NCBI GenBank assembly: GCA_018334525.1
Contig: JAGXLT010000031.1
Location: 1 to 7,808 of the forward strand
DNA length: 7,808 bases
Source: Gammaproteobacteria bacterium
GTDB lineage: Bacteria; Pseudomonadota; Gammaproteobacteria; Nitrococcales; Nitrococcaceae
Reading direction: 5' to 3'
Shown: positions 6,199 through 7,808 of the stretch, piece by piece
Layout: every line of letters starts with the position of its first letter
Position numbering within the stretch: position 1 is the stretch's first letter
Translations under genes and position numbers: made by a program
The notes under the pieces: generated by a model
Seen by the model: the letters and a program-made list of their open reading frames with translations, nothing else
Databases searched by the model: none
What the model was told of the DNA's origin: nothing

Positions 6199-7088
6199 CA
6201 GCACGCCGAAGACTGATCGCCTTTAGCGTCATCATGGCGCTGGGTGTAGCTGCCTATTTTTTGCAGCCTGTTTTCCAATCCTTCAGTCTGCAAATTGTGC
6301 TTTGGCAAAGAGAGCTTCATCGCGCCCTGACCCTGGGGTTTTCAGACTGGGCGACTTTATTGACCATTAGTTTTGCCTATGGCGTTTTTCATGCCGCCGG
6401 ACCGGGGCACGGCAAAGCCGTTATCGCCACATATTTAGCCTCTCATGACAGCACCAGCCGACGCACCGCCGTCTGGATGTCGGCCGCATCGTCTTTAGTA
6501 CAAGGGCTAAGCGCGATCATGCTGGTAACCATCCTCATTCTTGGGCTGGGTTGGGTCACAAGGCAAGCCATGGGCAGCGTTTACTGGGTTGAACAAGCCA
6601 GCTTTACCATGGTCACATTATTGGGTGGATGGTTATGCTGGCGCGCTATTAAGCGCCTACGCCAACCGGATAGACATCATTGCTGTGATGGCCATGCTCA
6701 TTCATCGCCTGAAACTGCGCCCAATGATTGGCGCTCTGCTGCCGGGGTCATTTTTAGCGTAGGCATTCGACCCTGCTCAGGCGCGGTGCTAATGCTGGGC
6801 GCAGGTCTACTACTCGGGCAATTTGCGCTGGGCGTTGCTGGGGTGCTCGTCATGTCCTTAGGCACAGCACTAACCGTATCGGCACTGGCAATTCTCAGCG
6901 TTTATGCCCGCGAATGGGCACAGCGTTGGGCTGTTTCATCAGACAACACACAGCACCCAGTTGGCGGCTGGATCGCCCTCATTGGGGGGCTGGTTATTAT
7001 GCTTTTGGGCATTTCGTTACTGATTGCCAGCGGCAGTCAGCCGATCACGAGCCCGTTATTAAACACACCGCCGCTGCGCGGACTGTAA
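6189..7088 (+). CDS. zevB: ZevB-like NicO-family metal transporter (inner membrane)
   Basis: A 299-residue polytopic membrane protein of the NicO/RcnA nickel-cobalt group, which also includes ZevB of Haemophilus. The motif FHAAGPGHGK at 67-76 carries the conserved His and PGHGK that mark the family, and GIRPCSGAVLML at 192-203 is the second conserved segment. About six to seven hydrophobic segments are visible (roughly 8-30, 53-70, 95-122, 137-151, 184-212, 213-240, 261-281). A cytosolic-looking loop at 163-171 reads HHCCDGHAH, a likely metal site. The start is TTG at 6189, supported by GGGAGAGG 7 bases upstream and by the overlap with zevA; no nearby ATG fits as well. Substrate (Zn, Ni or Co) and direction are inferred from the ZevA partner. 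Confidence 0.88.
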   Translation: MSVAARRRLIAFSVIMALGVAAYFLQPVFQSFSLQIVLWQRELHRALTLGFSDWATLLTISFAYGVFHAAGPGHGKAVIATYLASHDSTSRRTAVWMSAASSLVQGLSAIMLVTILILGLGWVTRQAMGSVYWVEQASFTMVTLLGGWLCWRAIKRLRQPDRHHCCDGHAHSSPETAPNDWRSAAGVIFSVGIRPCSGAVLMLGAGLLLGQFALGVAGVLVMSLGTALTVSALAILSVYAREWAQRWAVSSDNTQHPVGGWIALIGGLVIMLLGISLLIASGSQPITSPLLNTPPLRGL

Positions 7089-7104
7089 TACGAGGATTTC
7101 ATCA

Positions 7105-7566
7105 ATGCGGTTACTAACCCGAGGCCTAACTGCCCTCACCTTTGCTATCGCCTTATTCCTCCACAATGCGAATGCGATGGAAGCAGGCACTGTAACCGTG
7201 GCCAAAACACCCAGCTGTGGCTGCTGCACCGCATGGATTGAGCACCTGGAAGAAAACGGCTTTGATGTTGTGGCTTATGACATGACCCATGAAGCGCTCG
7301 ATAACGTGAAGCGCGATTTAAATATTGACCCTGCGCTGGTCTCCTGCCACACCGCGATGGTTGATGGATACTTCATCGAAGGCCATGTGCCAGCCAGTGA
7401 CATTACCCGCTTACTCGAAGAGCGCCCTGCGGGCGCCCGGGGCTTAAGCGTACCCGGTATGCCGATTGGCTCCCCTGGCATGGAAATGGGCGACCAGCGC
7501 GATCCGTTTCAAACGCTATTGGTGCATCAAGACAATCAGACTGAGGTGTTTAGCAGCTACGACTAG
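7105..7566 (+). CDS. Exported DUF411 metal-binding protein
   Basis: 153 residues with a signal peptide (LTRGLTALTFAIALFLHNANA, cut near residue 24). The mature domain is DUF411: KTPSCGCCTAW at 34-44 with the CGCC motif, CHTAMVDGYFIEGHVPA at 81-97, and the closing GLSVPGMPIGSPGMEMG at 113-129. The paired cysteines, C81/H82 and the Met-rich end suggest soft-metal (copper-like) binding. Family members are frequently found near copper resistance genes, but the biochemical role is not settled. It is the third gene of this operon: GAGGA (7092-7096) precedes ATG 7105 and the gap from zevB is 16 bases. Its presence beside a zinc-type transporter suggests a periplasmic metal chaperone for the same module (inference). 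Confidence 0.88.
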   Translation: MRLLTRGLTALTFAIALFLHNANAMEAGTVTVAKTPSCGCCTAWIEHLEENGFDVVAYDMTHEALDNVKRDLNIDPALVSCHTAMVDGYFIEGHVPASDITRLLEERPAGARGLSVPGMPIGSPGMEMGDQRDPFQTLLVHQDNQTEVFSSYD

Positions 7567-7572
7567 CCGAAC

Positions 7573-7631
7573 TCACTTTCGTCAGGCATTAAACTCCCCC
7601 CTACGGGGGTCTTTTAATGTCTGGCGGAGAG
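7573..7631. repeat. 59-bp direct repeat, copy A: terminator plus tRNA-Ser-like 3' end
   Basis: Runs from TCACTTTC to TGGCGGAGAG and matches 7750-7808 at 53 of 59 positions, without gaps, 177 bp apart. Five of the six differences fall in the A-rich arm or the loop of the terminator; the stem and the tRNA-like end are conserved. On the minus strand TGGCGGAGAGGGTGGGATT reads AATCCCACCCTCTCCGCCA, the 3' end of a serine tRNA with discriminator G and CCA. Beyond 7640 the similarity to a tRNA is lost, so this copy is a fragment. Confidence 0.85.
7587..7619. terminator. Bidirectional terminator after the zevAB-DUF411 operon
   Basis: CATTAAA (7587-7593) pairs with TTTAATG (7613-7619) around an inner stem of CCCCC (7596-7600) and GGGGG (7605-7609). 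On the plus strand the GC stem is followed by TCTTTTAATG, giving a rho-independent terminator 20 bases after the DUF411 stop. On the minus strand the tail is GAGTTTAATG, so a weaker terminator works that way. Confidence 0.8.
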
Positions 7632-7640
7632 GGTGGGATT

Positions 7641-7724
7641 GATTCGGCCCTACCGGGCCTCACCCTGCGGGCGCCTCGCTCACGCTCGGCGTCCTAATCA
7701 GCTTTAAGCTGATTAGCCGAACCC
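7641..7724. repeat. Hairpin-rich module between the two 59-bp repeats
   Basis: The segment is bounded by a short imperfect inverted pair, GATTCGG (7641-7647) and CCGAACC (7718-7724). Inside are GGCCC-TACC-GGGCC (7646-7659), CGCC ... GGCG (7672-7675 with 7688-7691), and a strong dyad with 11-bp arms and a single central base at 7694-7716 (CTAATCAGCTT / AAGCTGATTAG). There is no plausible reading frame. It resembles a REP/MITE-like intergenic repeat, but other copies would have to be found to show this. Confidence 0.55.
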
Positions 7725-7763
7725 CCATTTATTTTCCGTGGGTTCGAAGTCACTTTCTTCAGG

Positions 7764-7796
7764 CATTAAAAAACCCCCAGCGGGGGTCTTTTAATG
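7764..7796. terminator. Strong terminator, best in minus orientation
   Basis: CCCCC (7774-7778), loop AGC, GGGGG (7782-7786), enclosed by CATTAAAA (7764-7771) and TTTTAATG (7789-7796). Read on the minus strand the GC stem is followed by six T, the classic rho-independent form. It lies three bases after the tRNA-Ser-like CCA, as expected for a terminator of a minus-strand tRNA entering from the right. In plus orientation the tail TCTTTTAATG also works. Confidence 0.8.
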
Positions 7797-7798
7797 TC

Positions 7799-7808
7799 TG
7801 GCGGAGAG
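7799..7808 (-). tRNA. Possible 3' end of tRNA-Ser cut by the window edge
   Basis: The last ten bases, TGGCGGAGAG, read CTCTCCGCCA on the minus strand: the acceptor-stem 3' strand, discriminator G and CCA of a serine tRNA, followed by a strong minus-strand terminator. Only these ten bases are visible, and the same ten bases in copy A belong to a fragment, so this could be another fragment. Confidence 0.35.

Larger units (their letters stand above)
7750..7808. repeat. 59-bp direct repeat, copy B (reaches window edge)
   Basis: Second copy of the 7573-7631 unit, preceded by CCGTGGGTTCGAA (7736-7748), which itself resembles a tRNA T-arm. It ends exactly at the window edge, so its true length to the right is unknown. 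Confidence 0.85.

Noticed and set aside
7587..7796. CRISPR-like array from the two terminator repeats
   Set aside because: There are only two copies, each is a terminator with a tRNA-like end, the spacing is far too long, and no cas genes are present.

Overview
The window looks like chromosomal DNA from a free-living, probably marine or halophilic gammaproteobacterium. The grounds are an N-terminally typical Gram-negative porin, a ZevAB-type zinc transport pair, a bacterial HinT, a tRNA-Arg(ACG) with an encoded CCA end, and tRNA-Ser-like 3' ends joined to terminators. The genus assignment is inference. There is no prophage, transposase, CRISPR array or restriction system in view.

Left part (1-3433). 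A porin gene runs off the left edge on the minus strand. Upstream of it lie four TGAY cores at exact 11-bp intervals on the + strand, which resembles a doubled PhoB box. Next comes mmsA (CoA-acylating methylmalonate-semialdehyde dehydrogenase, minus strand). A 105-bp AT-rich divergent promoter region separates it from a LysR-family regulator, which probably controls mmsA and itself. The LysR stop overlaps the start of hinT (HIT-family nucleoside phosphoramidase) by four bases.

Middle (3430-5515). The minus strand carries a likely transcription unit: promoter, tRNA-Arg(ACG), a small outer-membrane beta-barrel protein of the 'MetA pathway of phenol degradation' type, and an Ldh2-family NAD(P)-dependent dehydrogenase. 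There is no terminator between the tRNA and the barrel gene. The last gene meets hinT tail to tail, with the two stop codons overlapping.

Right part (5533-7566). A plus-strand operon encodes a DUF1007 periplasmic protein (ZevA-like), a NicO-family membrane metal transporter (ZevB-like, TTG start) and an exported DUF411 protein with a CGCC motif. Together they look like an envelope metal-handling module (zinc, possibly also copper or nickel).

Right edge (7567-7808). This 242-bp stretch has no protein gene. It holds two 59-bp direct repeats, each consisting of a strong hairpin terminator followed (in + strand order) by the reverse complement of a tRNA-Ser 3' end. They flank a hairpin-rich module. 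The second repeat runs off the window and may be the end of a real minus-strand tRNA-Ser.
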